DNA from: Cordia subcordata
Lineage: Eukaryota; Streptophyta; Magnoliopsida; Boraginales; Cordiaceae
NCBI GenBank assembly: GCA_028554755.1
Contig: JAPTOF010000010.1
Span: 3,208,001-3,272,000 of the forward strand
Reading direction: 5' to 3'
Length of the DNA: 64,000 bases
Shown here: positions 48,172 through 61,084 of the stretch, piece by piece
Layout: the number at the start of each line of letters is the position of its first letter
Position numbering within the stretch: position 1 is the stretch's first letter
Notes under the pieces: generated by a model
What the model was told of the DNA's origin: nothing
The model's database searches: none
What the model saw: only the letters and a program-made list of their open reading frames with translations
Program-made: the position numbers and the translations under genes

Positions 48172-51100
48172 TCATCCCTTAGTTCGCATGATCGTAATGC
48201 TCCCTTTTCCTCCTTCAGTGCGAATTTTAGTTTTCCCAACCACAGGTTTCCCTGAGAAAGCTGATTTTGGATAAGAAAGACAAGGATCTTCATCTTTTGG
48301 CTTTGATTTTGATGGTGGTGTGAGTATCCGCTGGTTTATGTCCTTCAAGGTAATATCTCCACGGATCCCACATGGCTTAATAAAGTCAAATGGATATACA
48401 ACAGAAGAAGCTAATTTGGAAGGTGCACGCATATAAGATTTCCGACCTGTGAAAAGAGAGAGTGAACATGCAGAGTTAACCATTAAAGCACACTCCAGCA
48501 GTCTCACAATCCCTATTGATATTAGCACCACAAATATATGTTCAAAACAAACATTACCGGATAGCATACTTTTCCAGATAGACAAACTCAGGACACATTT
48601 TGCTCTCTCTCCCCTGTTCTCCCTCTCTCCCTTCAATCAACTCGGTTTCCAAATGCTTTCTTCGTATTCAAGTGACTTAGAATTGGAACTTGCCAAATCA
48701 TATATCGATTCTCTGGCTGTTATGTAGACTGGAAGCAATTTGAATCTCAAAATGTTCTTTCAAGATTGGTTCAAAATATTATCAAACCAAGTCCGAGCGT
48801 GAATTTTTACGTTTGTTAACTCAAATACTAGTTGAAGCTCAGTAAGATCATGTCTTGTTTAAATACATGCATGTATCATTTTCAAGCTACTCGAGCTCAG
48901 CTCATTCTCAGATTAATGACAGCTCATTTTGGATTGGTCTTTAAGAAAATAAACGAAACCCAAACAAGATTTCAAGTGCTATATGAATTTTTTTTTCTTT
49001 TTGAGAAAGCTATATGAAATTAAACCTGAGCTCCTAATGTTTGACTTGGCTCAAGTCACTTACATCCCTATTGTCATGACAGATTACTATTCATATCATG
49101 AATAACGTAGGTGGCTCAAAATGAAAAACTGACCTTTGAAGACAACATTTTGACACGTACGAACGGGTTGCTCCTGAACATTAGCTTCACGGCGAGGTGG
49201 GTTGTTGCCAAGTTCTGGACCAGAGGACCAACATTACATGTTAGGCAGCAATGATAAGGAAAAGAATAATGTACCTAAGGGAAGTACTAGAGGGTAATAA
49301 ATGGAAACATAGACTCTCAAGATTTATCTTTACATACCTGTAACCTGAGCATCCGATGCCACAGAAATATTACTGTTTCCAAAGATCAATCAGATATATT
49401 AATATTGTGCCAACAAAGAAGAAACAAAAAGGAACAATCTTCTCTGCTTATTGTTAAGTTGATTGCAATAACTAAAGGAAACATACATGTCCTCAGGGCT
49501 CAAATGCATCTCAGCATCATTAAAGCAGTCAGCAAGCCATTCTTCAGATGACAGATCCAGGGCTTCATTACCGGGTGCAGATGTGCTCTCTGGTAAAAAC
49601 ATAATTGTTATCAAATTCCTATACAAAAATCTGGTACCAACTTTTCTCCTTAGACAGTGATGGAACCCACAAAAATGTATCAGGGGCCAAAGACAAATTC
49701 TATACAATTTCAAGGGTTGCCAACATCATATCTAACAAGGATGTTTAGGGGAAAAAAATGAATTTTTCAAAGCTCAAGGGGCAATACTTCCCCAAGCCTC
49801 CACCACTGATCACAGATATTATCATGAGACAAACCTGCGAAGCCAGATACCCACTGCGACATTTCAGAGATAGCCTCTTCAACAGAATTCTTTGTCTCCT
49901 AAAGATAGAACAAAAGTCTAATCACCATACCGGCCATACTAAATTGGTTCGCAAAATTCACATCACTGAACAGTTGACCACATCATATATATAACAATAA
50001 GGGGAGTCAAAAACAACTTGATCAGTTTACCAATTGTAAAGCACAAGCATAAATTTGAAAAAGACTAAAATACTAAATCCAATGACTTCGAAAGTCACCA
50101 TATAGTCTGACCATAAAAGGTCACTCTACACAACCAATCAACTCATGGTACTTGAAAACACCAGATACTACACACATGACACAAGTGTAAACGCTTCTTT
50201 AATCCTAGTAAATAGTGCCTGGGCCGTTCATATAACAGAATCGAGCACTATCAATTATTCACCTTATCAGAAGCATAGCCGATGTTAGCCTGTCCATGGT
50301 AACATGTTACAGACATTATGGTTTCCATCAGAAAACTGTAAACTAGGACAAACCTGTGATCCAAAGAATGTTGTTGGCATCTCCTCATTGCAAAAGGGTT
50401 CAGATTCAAATTGTAGCATTCTCCTCCTTTTTACTTGCAAATAAGGCTCTCTGCATAGCCCTCCTTCTTCGCTCTTATTTTCTGTAATTAAACCATAAAC
50501 TCAGGTGCCTATTACAATTTTCTCTGAGATCTTGAGATGCTTCAGGCATAATTATCTGATGCACGATGAGTTTTCCACAGGAAATATTTAACACGACCAA
50601 GTGAGAATAAGAGAGAGAGACAGCACTCCCCACTTCTGTTATGTCATTTAAGGCTGAAATACATATATAACCTTTTTTCTTTTGTTCGCCAAAAGATTAA
50701 AATGAAACAATGAAGATATTTGCCAACAGAAAATGTTGCTTATTTTTAAGTAACTAAACGGAAACCTTACTGTTGACTAAAGTATTAGTTTCGTAAATTT
50801 AGATGTTCGACCATGTATCTAGGACAGCATATGAACATATTCAGTTGATTTTGTGCTACATGTTTGGTATGCATGTATAGATGCGTTGTTTATATGAAAT
50901 TACCTTATTATTAGGATCTAATTTTATTACATAACTATTCATATCACAAATGCCATTTACATAAAAGGGTGTACAGATTCGAGAAAATGAATCATTCGTG
51001 TATGAAAAAGAATCCCACCACAGCTGGAGTCATTATAAGCTAGATCTCCACAGTCCTTAACAGGGGTAGTTCCATCATCAAACACATAAGAAAAATCTCC

Positions 51101-52484
51101 AGTCTCATTCCCTCCACTGAGTATACATTTTGATACATCTGCAAATCATAGTTAAGTTGTATTAAACACCCACACTTCATCCAAAGATCTAACAACTAAT
51201 AGAAAAAGGCCTCAGAATTAAACTCACCAATGTTGGTGTTGTCTTCAAGAGAATAATCCTCACCTTGCCATTCCCACATCTTACTGTTACAACTTAATGC
51301 ACAAAATCAAATTAGCCTAAGGTCATATGTAATACTAAATTTAGACACATCATAAAGGACCAGAAGGGTACAAATTGCAGAAATGTGGAAAGAAAAAATG
51401 GAAGAAAAATGCTGCAGTCAGCATTACTTAATTCCATGCTGCATTGTAATGAGATCATGAGACTGAAATGTACAAGTTAGTACAAGGAAAGAAGAACCCA
51501 AGATATCTGCCTCCCACCAAAAAAAAAACACACATGTGCGCACAAACCAAAAAAAGAAATGATAAGGACAGAGACAGAAAGAAGAAGAAGAACCCAAAAC
51601 GCAGCACATTAAACATGAACAGATTGTCAGGAAGTCATATAATGTACATATAGAGGACACGACGAACACAATGGCACAAAAGATCCCATTACAAACATAA
51701 CTTTCTCTAAGTCAATACAAAAGAATCACCTACTCGCAGACATCAGAAGCAGCACCGTTGGTACTACTTTTAGCAATCAGAACTAATGACATTGCGATTT
51801 ATCATAATAAAAGTCAAAATGCGCAATTTTGTACCAGTCAAGAACCCAAAATATAGCACATTTCGGGAGTAATATAACACGAAATAAGATATCCATGAAA
51901 TCAAACGCCAAAGAATCAACAAAATGGCAGCAAAAGATCCATTTGCATACACAAGACTCCTAAGTCAATACATAAAAGTCTCCTATTTGCAGACGTCATT
52001 AGCAGAATAATGGCAAGTATCTTTAGCAATTAACACTTATGGCATTTATAGTTATCATAATTATTAGAGCAAGCTGCCTACACACACACACACATAAAAA
52101 CATTAATGCTATGTTTTCGACTTCAGTAAAATCACATAAAAATTACGAAGAACACAGAAATACCACGAAAACAAACATTAAAAATCCCAAAGATATAGAC
52201 AAAGGAAGCTAAAAAGGCAATATCAGGCTTCATTTTACACAAAATCAAAGCAAAACCCAGTATAGAATACAGTAAACACATCACAGAGATTCACTCATTT
52301 CTCCATACTGAAAACTATAAGCAACCTGAAAAAATTAAAAAAAAAAAAAGACTAAAGAAAATGAATGATAAGTAAAAAGCACAAAAACAAGAGAACATAA
52401 AACATACCCATTAAAAATCGTAGCAAACTAAAATTAAGGGGGGAAAAATAGTTGAAATACTCACTTGTCATTGTCGTAATTCAT
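48172..52484 (-). CDS. XRI1: XRI1-like protein (X-ray induced transcript family)
   Basis: Arabidopsis XRI1 is strongly induced by ionising radiation, interacts with the recombination factor MND1 and is needed for fertility. A nuclear role in DNA repair or meiosis is inferred. Exons on minus: 52484-52465, 51283-51228, 51138-51019, 50481-50354, 49898-49835, 49589-49487, 49372-49338, 49214-49134 and 48446-48172, 293 aa, close to the family size. The start MNYDNDN leads to MWEWQGEDYSLEDN, an XRI1 hallmark. Middle blocks are VKRRRMLQFE, EAISEMSQWVSGF and SSEEWLADCFNDAEMHLSPEDM. The conserved C-terminus reads VVYPFDFIKPCGIRGDITLK, then AFSGKPVVGKTKIRT and finally TITIMRTKG. There is no enzyme motif; the protein looks like a partly disordered scaffold. 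Intron 1 (1.18 kb) contains a tandem duplication. Frames are intact. The symbol is given by family resemblance; an XRI1 paralogue is possible. Confidence 0.88.
51591..52067. repeat. Diverged tandem duplication of about 249 bp in XRI1-like intron 1
   Basis: Copy A (51591-51839) and copy B (51840-52067) begin GAACCCAAAACGCAGCACATT and GAACCCAAAATATAGCACATTT. Both continue with CACAATGGCA(C/G)-type, AAAAGATCC, CTAAGTCAATACA, GCAGAC(A/G)TCA and TTTAGCAAT phrases in order. The divergence suggests an old event. Confidence 0.85.
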
Positions 52485-52617
52485 TTTGGGCTTAACTTTT
52501 TTCTTTTTTTTTTTTAATGAATGTGAAGCAAAAAGATAAAGAAAAAGCAAAGCAAAAATATTGATGGTACAGTTACAGATCACAGTCTCCACTTGCTTAT
52601 ACACTTAACAGAGCAAC

Positions 52618-52624
52618 ATAAATA
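52618..52624 (-). promoter_or_regulatory. Possible TATA-like box of the XRI1-like gene
   Basis: TATTTAT on minus in the context GGCTATTTATGTTGC, about 134 bases upstream of the ATG. Weak consensus, positional argument only. Confidence 0.35.
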
Positions 52625-52939
52625 GCCGTTAATGATCCATGTATGTGAAGTGGAGGTAAAAAAGTACTGTATGATGGTAGTAAAATAATTAGAAGGAGAA
52701 AGAAAAGTAAAATTTAGTAAATCTATACTCTTTTTTTTTCTTTTTCCTTTTTTTCTTGATTATTTTTTCACTTCTTTTATATTATATATTAAAATGGTTA
52801 AGTAGCACCTCAATCATTGTAGTATTTTTCAAGTTGATATAACATTATCTATTTTAATTAATGTTAGGATGTGTATTTTTTTATTTTTATGTTTAATTTT
52901 TGTATGAGGTGTCATATGATAAATTGTGATTTCTTTATC

Positions 52940-52943
<4 letters not shown>

Positions 52944-52971
<28 letters not shown>
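52944..52971. repeat. (AT)n microsatellite
   Basis: About fourteen TA dinucleotides, upstream of the XRI1-like gene. Confidence 0.9.
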
Positions 52972-52978
<7 letters not shown>

Positions 52979-55900
52979 TTTTATGTGTATTTCTTATTTT
53001 AAGAGTTATTCTTAATTATTTTTTACTATTGACAAATTGATAAAAATTAAATAAATAAATTAATTATTAATTTTTAACATTTTTTTTCTATTGCATAAAT
53101 TTTAATACTAAGTTTGAAGTACCACGTGAAAATTTGCAATTCTTTTTTCATTTTAATGCTTTTATAATAGTAGGTGTAATGTCTCTTTTTGATACAGTCT
53201 TGCGAGGTAGGGTGCCAATTTCTTTTTCTTTTTTTTTTCCTTTTGTTTTGACTTGAGGTTAGTTTCCTCAATTTTTTTGGTTTTAATCAAATTTTTTGGT
53301 TTTAATGTTTGAGTCGAGTGACTCGTGACATCCTATAATTATTTTTTCAATTTTTGAACTATTTGGTTTTTTTTTTCAATAATTAACTTCCATCTGTTAT
53401 CGTTGACAAATTATTAAAAATTTTAAAAAAAATAATTTATTGACTTTTAACCTTTTTATCTAAGTTATGAATATTTACATCAAAACAAAATTTATCTTTA
53501 ATTATTTAATTGCTTAAGTCTTACAAAATATAAAAAAATATATATAATTAATACGGCATCATGCAGGTAGTTGGCAAAATTAAAATGCAGTGGAAGGTTG
53601 ACCTATTTCGGCTAATAAAAATTTTTGCTAAGTGTTAATATAAAAGCCATCTAATCCATAAAGAATTTTGAACATAACCATCGAAAATAAGCATTTGAAT
53701 CCTTCATGAATATAATTTTAACATAAAATTTGACTCATGTAAGTCCGAAAAAATATAACATTTTTTTTTGTTGTTGTCATTGAATGTCTTTACATGAATA
53801 ATCAATTAAATACATTATTACGTGGTGATGGAAAACACAAGTTAAAATCGATATAAATCTTCTCATAACGTTCTAATTACATTTAAAAAAAAAAAAAAGA
53901 ATCTACTAACTAATGGTTCTCCACAGATGGAGGAGTTGAGGAACTCTTACACATGCAATAATTAATTAATTATAGCTCCCAACGAGGAAAAAACGACAAT
54001 TTAGATCCAATCTATTTTCCTCTTATCGATCAAACACGGGCAAATGCAACATTCTAAGGAGTCGGACAAAATTTTCTGCTTACAACGGCTTTTTTTTTTA
54101 TTTTTAAATTTGGACTAAAACTTGATCTTTTCTAAACAAATTAAACTAATCCATTTCCGAGGAAATGAAAGTCAAACAAGAGGCCTATCAACCAAACCTC
54201 GAGGATTTTTTTAAAAATGTGAAAGCTAAATTAAATCAGATAATTTAACACTCATATGAATAATTTCTTACCAGGGATGAAAACTAGGACGAATGGATCA
54301 CTGGTATTGCAGCGCTTGCTCACTCTTTAGTAACTTTGCGCTTGTCCGGCAGAAAAAGAAAAGGAATTTAAAAAGGAAATGTGCATTTGCAAATGCCACA
54401 CATATATGCTTTAGAGTGATTAACACGTAAGACATATCTCCCAAAGATGTCTCAGTAGGAAGAATTAAAGTTGAACGCGACCCATGACTCGAGTTTAATC
54501 CCAATTCTTTGCTCTAAATGAGTATCCTCAACTTACTTGGTGCTCAGTATAGGAGACGTTTTGTGCACCCAAAGTTAGCCGATTGGTGGTTGGACTCTGC
54601 TAGTTGTTTCAATAGTCGAGGTCCGCCAACTAAATTTTCTTTGTTGCAAAAAAAAGGAAAAGAAAGAAACTAGACATGAGCATTAAACTATATATAACAA
54701 CTTTCTTTTTTGTGAATTCCAAGTTTTGATCATACCAATCTACCATAGATTTGGGCTTTATGTAATTTATTAGTCAACTGTAACACATTTATTTAATTAA
54801 GCTGGAATCTGTACTTAACAGAAAGTGTTACAGAGTCATGACAATGCACAGAACTAAAGCGGACTTATGATTGGATTTGGTCATAAATTATATGCCCAAA
54901 CACATCTAACTTTCATGAATAATATCTTTTCTGACTCTTCAGAGATTCCTATATATTTTGAGTGCTTAGGAAACACATATAATGAGTCACATGTCACGTG
55001 CTTTACCACGCATGCCATGGACACCATCATAACACAACTGCTTGCTCTTCCACAGAGTGTGGGAAGTTGGAAAAAAGTACAAACGTTGCAAAATTTCTGA
55101 TGTTTCTTCCGGACAGGTTATTTCTTGTTTTTTTCAAAGTGATCGAATAACAATTTGTTATATTTAAAAATATTAAGTTTGAATTTGGGTTCTTCTAATT
55201 AGAATTCTAAATATCTGTCTCTAATTAATTACCGTTCTTTAATCTCTAATCTGACCTTATTCAGAAACGAAATATTCATCACTAATTAGAAAGAAATTAG
55301 AAACCAAGACATACCAACACTAATTAAAAATAAAAAATTATTCGAACCTTATTTGGAGATTAGTGATTTGGATATGGACGTTTTCCACCACTAATCTATC
55401 ATTATATGAGATTTAATAGCTGGATTAGTAACAAATTTTTCTGCCTCCAACCTATATTTTTCTAGTAATGAACCTCAAGTATGAGCAAAGTGATTCATTT
55501 CATTCCAAATAAAAGATCAAACAACTTGCTATACAAGTGATTTTCCAAATTTGACACAAAAAGCTATTCTCTAGAGTTTGTTCATCTCTACAGTGTGAAC
55601 TAATGCAATCTCGATTTTCCGTTCTAAGACTCTTTGTCTTACGTACTACAAAACCTATGTACCTTACATGAATTTAGTATAATTGTACTTGATATGATAT
55701 TTTTCTTAATAAAATTACACAAAATATTTACTGTATGTCGTTAAGAGAAAGGTTTTTGCGAGGCTTTAGGACATGTTGGAAATGGTGTGTATCGCATGGC
55801 AAAAGGGCATAGTTATATCAAAGGGACCACAGACCATAGTAAAGGACACAAATTACAAAGATTTTTCCATCTCATATTTTTTCTTTTTCTTTTTCTTTTT

Positions 55901-56441
55901 TTTTGGTTTGGCATAAACCCCACAAGAAGATTTTGACAAAGTGAAAAGTTAAAGGCAAAAACCAAAAGCTGTTAGTAACATAATAGTCAGTATATATCTC
56001 TAATTACTATACTAGCAAAAATTAATGAGTCGATGATGATGATGAACTAGGTTAATTGTCTTGTTGCCCAGAAATCAATGTCAATTTTTGGGTAGGGCAC
56101 CTCTTTTGGATTTGATATTGAACATTGACGTGTGCTGCCCAACAAGCCAAAACATATTCTATATTAATTATTGATGTTGTCTTTGTGTATGGGATGTTGT
56201 AAAACATGCCAAAATTAAAGTTGTTATGTCTTGGTGATTTACTGCAATTGCATGTACCCATCCCATCCTAGCTAGTAGAAGATAGCATGTTGTCACATTG
56301 TGTTGCCATGACCTTCTAAAATTCTTTGGATTTAATTTAATAGAAAAAGTAGATGAAAGTGTAACTCAATCTTTCAACACTTATGTACATGTTAGGTAAC
56401 TGTTATTATGTGATAACAACGTGTCATTACGTTTATATATA

Positions 56442-56835
56442 GGTATGATAATATTAAATTCACTCTAAGATTATAAATTTTGTAATACATCAACACGTTC
56501 TAATTTCTAACACATGTCTAGTTAAGAGCCAGATAACATCTATAATTGGAGAACAAAAGTTTAAAACTAAAAATCTTTTACTGTAGTAATTTATTATTCG
56601 ATTACTTCGTCTATAACCGGCTTACTCAAATACACTGGGGATCTGTCATTGCATATGTATGATCATATTGGACCTACTTGAAGATTATAAATTTCGTAAT
56701 ATATAAAGGCATTCTAACATGTGTTCAAGATCAACCAAGACGTGAAAACATAAGTTCAAAATTAAAATTTTTGGCCATTATAAATTGTTATCCGATCACT
56801 TCATCTATAACCGACTTACTCGGAAACATTTGGAA
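56442..56835. repeat. Two diverged units of an interspersed repeat in tandem
   Basis: Unit 1 (56442-56645) and unit 2 (56655-56835) share AGATTATAAATTT(T/C)GTAATA, TTCTAA, CATAAGTTCAAAA-type, GATTACTTCGTCTATAACC and CGGCTTACTC-like phrases in order. A third copy lies at 28318-28470. Confidence 0.7.
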
Positions 56836-57165
56836 CCAATTGCAGCCTGGAGTGGTGGACCCTCAATTGAGCATGTAAGAGGCCTTCTGAAATCTGTAGT
56901 CGAGCAGAGGAATTAATTTTGGTAGGAAGGGTTCACGGGAAAGCAGGAGTGGGAGTATATAGTCTGTGCAGAAAATGCATGGTTTGCAATTAATGTTTGA
57001 TGCAAATTTATTCTCTTCCAGTGTTTTTTTGGCTACCGCAGCCTAGAGGATAAAGTAGCAGCCCCGCGGCACAATCGTCGTAACTATTCATATCAATAAA
57101 TAACGAATGAACACTGAAATTTTGATAGCAATGTTTTCCATGGGTGGGGTTTTTTTTTTTTTTTT

Positions 57166-57210
57166 GGGGGGAGTGGGGGGCGAGAGGCGGGGAGGGGGGG
57201 GGGGGCGGCG
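57166..57210 (+). other. G-rich block with G-quadruplex potential
   Basis: Five G tracts of four or more (6, 6, 4 and a run of 12, among others) are separated by 1-6 bases, right after an 18-base T run. It is embedded in otherwise AT-rich intergenic DNA. The quadruplex-forming pattern is visible; any function is unknown. Confidence 0.7.
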
Positions 57211-57405
57211 CTTACGAGAAAAGTAGAAAGAAATCCTAAATGGACGCTAACCAATATTTTCTTGCTTAATTCTCCTCTCATATTGCCATGCAAATTTCTT
57301 AATAAGTAAATTTGGAATTTTGGGTGCACCACGTCTATTTGATTTAAAAAATGCATAAATTGAATTGCAAATTTTCGAGTTAAACCAATTATTGGATAGT
57401 GATAA

Positions 57406-57877
57406 AGGGTGTTTGGTTTGGTTTTTTTTTTTCTGGTTAAACCTGCTCAAAGCCTAATTTAAGTTAACAAAAATGTTTGTTTTAATTAAAAATATGTCTT
57501 TTTTAAGTGATTTTAAGTAGAAAATAAAAAGCTCCCCAACCCTAACTTTTGCTTTTTATGGCTTTAAGCATTTTAAAAAAAACCATGCTTAATCAAATCA
57601 TTTACTATCTTAACCTTATCTTTTTATTTTTGTTACTAAAATATCTTTACGCTTTTATCTTATACTTACCTTTTTAAATTCTATTTTAATGTCTTTAATA
57701 ATTATTTTAACTATATAACTTACTTTTCAACCCATGTTAATCAAACATGTAAATACTTATTGTTATAACTAAAACTTTTATTCAAACACGTAATTACTTA
57801 AAGTTGACAATAAAAAAAACTACTTAAAGCCAAAAGTGCTTCCAATAGTATTTTTTATAAGTCAATCCAAACACCCT
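57406..57877. mobile_element. MITE-like element with AGGGTGTTTGG termini
   Basis: Perfect 11-bp inverted termini AGGGTGTTTGG and CCAAACACCCT bound about 472 bp of AT-rich non-coding DNA. TTTAAGT and ACTTAAAG-type arms lie inside. No target duplication was confirmed. The termini match the family seen at 5779 and 44454. Confidence 0.65.
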
Positions 57878-58410
57878 CTTAGTATGATGTCTTTCATTCT
57901 ACACTCCCTTATTTTTGTTGGGAAAGAAGAAAGCGATGAGACAAGATCTAGATAATTTATAGACATGTCAAATCTGTTAGAATTTAAATTAAATTTTAAT
58001 TTATATGGTCCAATATTTCTATAAAATGAAAAACCATTAATTCTAAATTAAAAAAAAATGCTGGTAACTTCCCATGGGTAATTTCTTGTAACTGCTAGTT
58101 AGTTTTTCTCTGATAGAGAGAAAAATTGTAAAATAAATGGGGCTGGTTCTGGGTCCCTAAGCCTAACACTTTTATCAACAAATATATACCATTACTAAGA
58201 TTTGTTCGAGACTCAGAAGAATCCAAAAGCTTTATTTTGCAGTGCTCATATCAATGGCCGAAGATATATAATCATACGCAAAATAATCTTCATTATTATG
58301 ATCTAATGTGTATATTGCTTTTACATAGAAAATCATGCTTTAGAAGTTTTACAAAAACTTACAAAATCTCCTATTTTAAATCTTGTTTTGCTTGGCTAAG
58401 CCCCCTTCAA

Positions 58411-58438
58411 ATAGATAAATAGATAGATAGATAGATAA
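58411..58438. repeat. (GATA)n microsatellite
   Basis: About six GATA units followed by an AGAGA tract. Confidence 0.9.
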
Positions 58439-59975
58439 AGAGAGAAAGAGAGAGAACAATATTATCACTATGTTATGATGCATACGATGCCTAGCAAATT
58501 GCCAATAATGAACTCCATATGTTGTATGTGTGGTCTGCATAGTGATATTATTTAGACTAATCGAACTTTAGGTCAATGTTAATTAATACAATTATTTCTT
58601 CAAATCAAGATCTACGATTACTAGTTCTTAATTAGCCATACCATCAAAATCATAAGAAAAGTGTAGTCTACTCCATGTCATGTGCAGAACACATAGCCCC
58701 TGTTTGACGTCATTCCGCAATTACAGTTTACTTTCTTTTAGTTAGTAGTTTATAGTTTACATAAAGGTCGAAAATTTTTAATTGTAGGAGTATATTAAGT
58801 TTATATTGAACAAACCACTTGAGATATTGTAGTAATGAGAAAAATACAAATATCTATTCCAAATAGCATATTAAGAGAAATAGTTACGTTGTAGCATGAA
58901 ATTTTCTTGAATGTTCTAATTATTTGAAAAAGGATAAGGAAAATCAAATACAAAATGCACAAATTACTGTCGGGAAAAACTTTGCTGAGTTTCAAATCAT
59001 CAACAATTATGAATCTTCAGCTGCAAATAACTGGAATCAGTGAGAGGAGAATGTACGTATGAAACTATTGATTAGAGGTCCTTATACTATGTACCTAATT
59101 TATTGTGTACCCACTGAATATTGTGCTCTCCGACCTAATTTTAACACATTTATGTGTAAAAACTAAAAATTTCTAACTTGAGACATGCTCACTTGCTCTT
59201 GTGTCTCTCAATATAGGAAATAATTGTATCAATTTGTTATGCAAAATTTGCTAAAGAAAGTGTGAACACTTATACATGCATATTTTTATCACTCAACATT
59301 AGCCAAAATAGCCTTGAGAAATCTTATTCATAATGGAAAAGTTTTCATTGACACGTATCAGAAAAAGGAATTAATTATTACTGCAAATAAATTAATTGTA
59401 TATAAAATCATGTGAGGTTTTGTTAATTATGCACAATTTACTTATGAAATAGTATATTTTTTATCCTACCATGAAAGAAGAAGTCTTTAAGGAAATCGTC
59501 ATTCATAAGGCAATTGTTTTAATTTCATGACATGAACCAGAAAATAATTGAATAAATTATTCATGAGATCATACCTTTATATCTTTGTACAGATTGAAAA
59601 TCTATTAAAGTCTATTTTGGCAAAATCTTTTAACAAATTTCAAGTCATTTATGATCTTATCATACCAAAAGAATTTAAGACAAAAAATATTGTCTGATTT
59701 GAAAAAGAAATTCCCTTTATTTTATAGTCATTCTTATTTCTAATTATGATGTCGTTGTGATCATTGCTTTCATTAATTTCAAGATCGATCTATATAAGAA
59801 ACTACAGCATATTTATAGTCTACATTATTTTTAATGTATCACAATTGGTTACACATCTTATAAGGCATTCTCCTTTCATCTGTCATATCAATACAAATGT
59901 GAAAATACGTGGCATTACTTAAAATATCAATATAGTAATTCTTTTTTTTCTATTTTGGGGTTAAATGTGAAACAT

Positions 59976-59979
<4 letters not shown>

Positions 59980-60023
<44 letters not shown>
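59980..60023. repeat. (AT)n microsatellite
   Basis: About twenty-two uninterrupted AT dinucleotides. Confidence 0.9.
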
Positions 60024-60027
<4 letters not shown>

Positions 60028-60328
60028 GTAAACTCAAAAGGAGCTCAAAAAAAGGTACCACATCAACACCCATTTATTTGCTAAATTAGTATATATTATA
60101 TTTTTAATATTATTATATTATTATAAATCTATCATTTAGAAGACCTTTCATCTCTCCACTATATTGGTTATGGAGGTTAATGCATATGAATTTTAAAACA
60201 TTTAGAGTGTCATTTTTAAGATGACTTATAAGTCATAAAATTAATGTAAAGGAGTTTTGAGACCCTTGGAATGCTTTATTTATGATAAACTTTATGTCAT
60301 ACCAATTCTTCAATCTATAAATAGTTGT

Positions 60329-61084
60329 TAGGGGTATAAGCGGGCGGTTTTGGTCAGTTTTTGCATGAAAATTCTAATCGAACCGAAATTTGCGGTTTTT
60401 CATTTTCTAAAACCAAAGCTGCCCATATCAATTAAGAAATCGTTGGTTTCGGTCAATACGGTTTGTGCGGTTTAAGCGATTTTTTGGTCGATTTTAAGTG
60501 TATATACACATATATGTATGTGCACACACGTGTATACATATATTTGATTAGATAGCCAGAATTTGCATAGATAGACACTTTATTTGATCCATGATTTGGT
60601 TAATTAATCAACTTGAAGAACCATCAAGTGCCAACTTTCTAAATTGCTATAAAATTAAACATCAACGACCCTTTTCTACAAAAAAACTGTAATAAAAGTC
60701 CTCACTTGTATTTAGGCTATAGATGCTGCATTTGCAAAACCAACAATAAAGAATGCTTTTTAAAACCCTAGTGCAAGGAGGCTAACACTATTATATATTT
60801 TTCATATATTTAATTACTTATTAATATATAATGTATACATACATACATACATATATGCATATATATATATATGTATATATATAAATATAAATAATAGTAA
60901 TATACGGGCGGTTCGATTTAATCGCGGTTTTGATCCCTCAAAACCGTTAACTGAACCGCCTAAAGCGGTTTTTAAAAATTAAAACCACAACTGATCGATT
61001 TTACGTTAAAAACTAACGGTTTACGGTCGATTCAATTCAGCCGAATCAGTTTTTACAGTTTTTTCGACTTTTTCTACACCCTTA
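60329..61084. mobile_element. Non-autonomous hAT element, 756 bp
   Basis: The termini TAGGGGTATAAGCGGGCGG and CTACACCCTTA are inverted relatives. The flanks ATAGTTGT (60321-60328) and ATAGTTGG (61085-61092) form an 8-bp target duplication with one mismatch. The subterminal arms are packed with AACCG/CGGTT motifs (GCGGTTTTTC, AACCGCC, GTTTACGGTCG), a common feature of hAT binding arrays. The core is AT-rich, without coding sequence. Confidence 0.85.

Noticed and set aside
60841..60895. Possible separate microsatellite element in the 60.3-61.1 kb region
   Set aside because: It is the AT-rich core of the hAT element bounded at 60329 and 61084.
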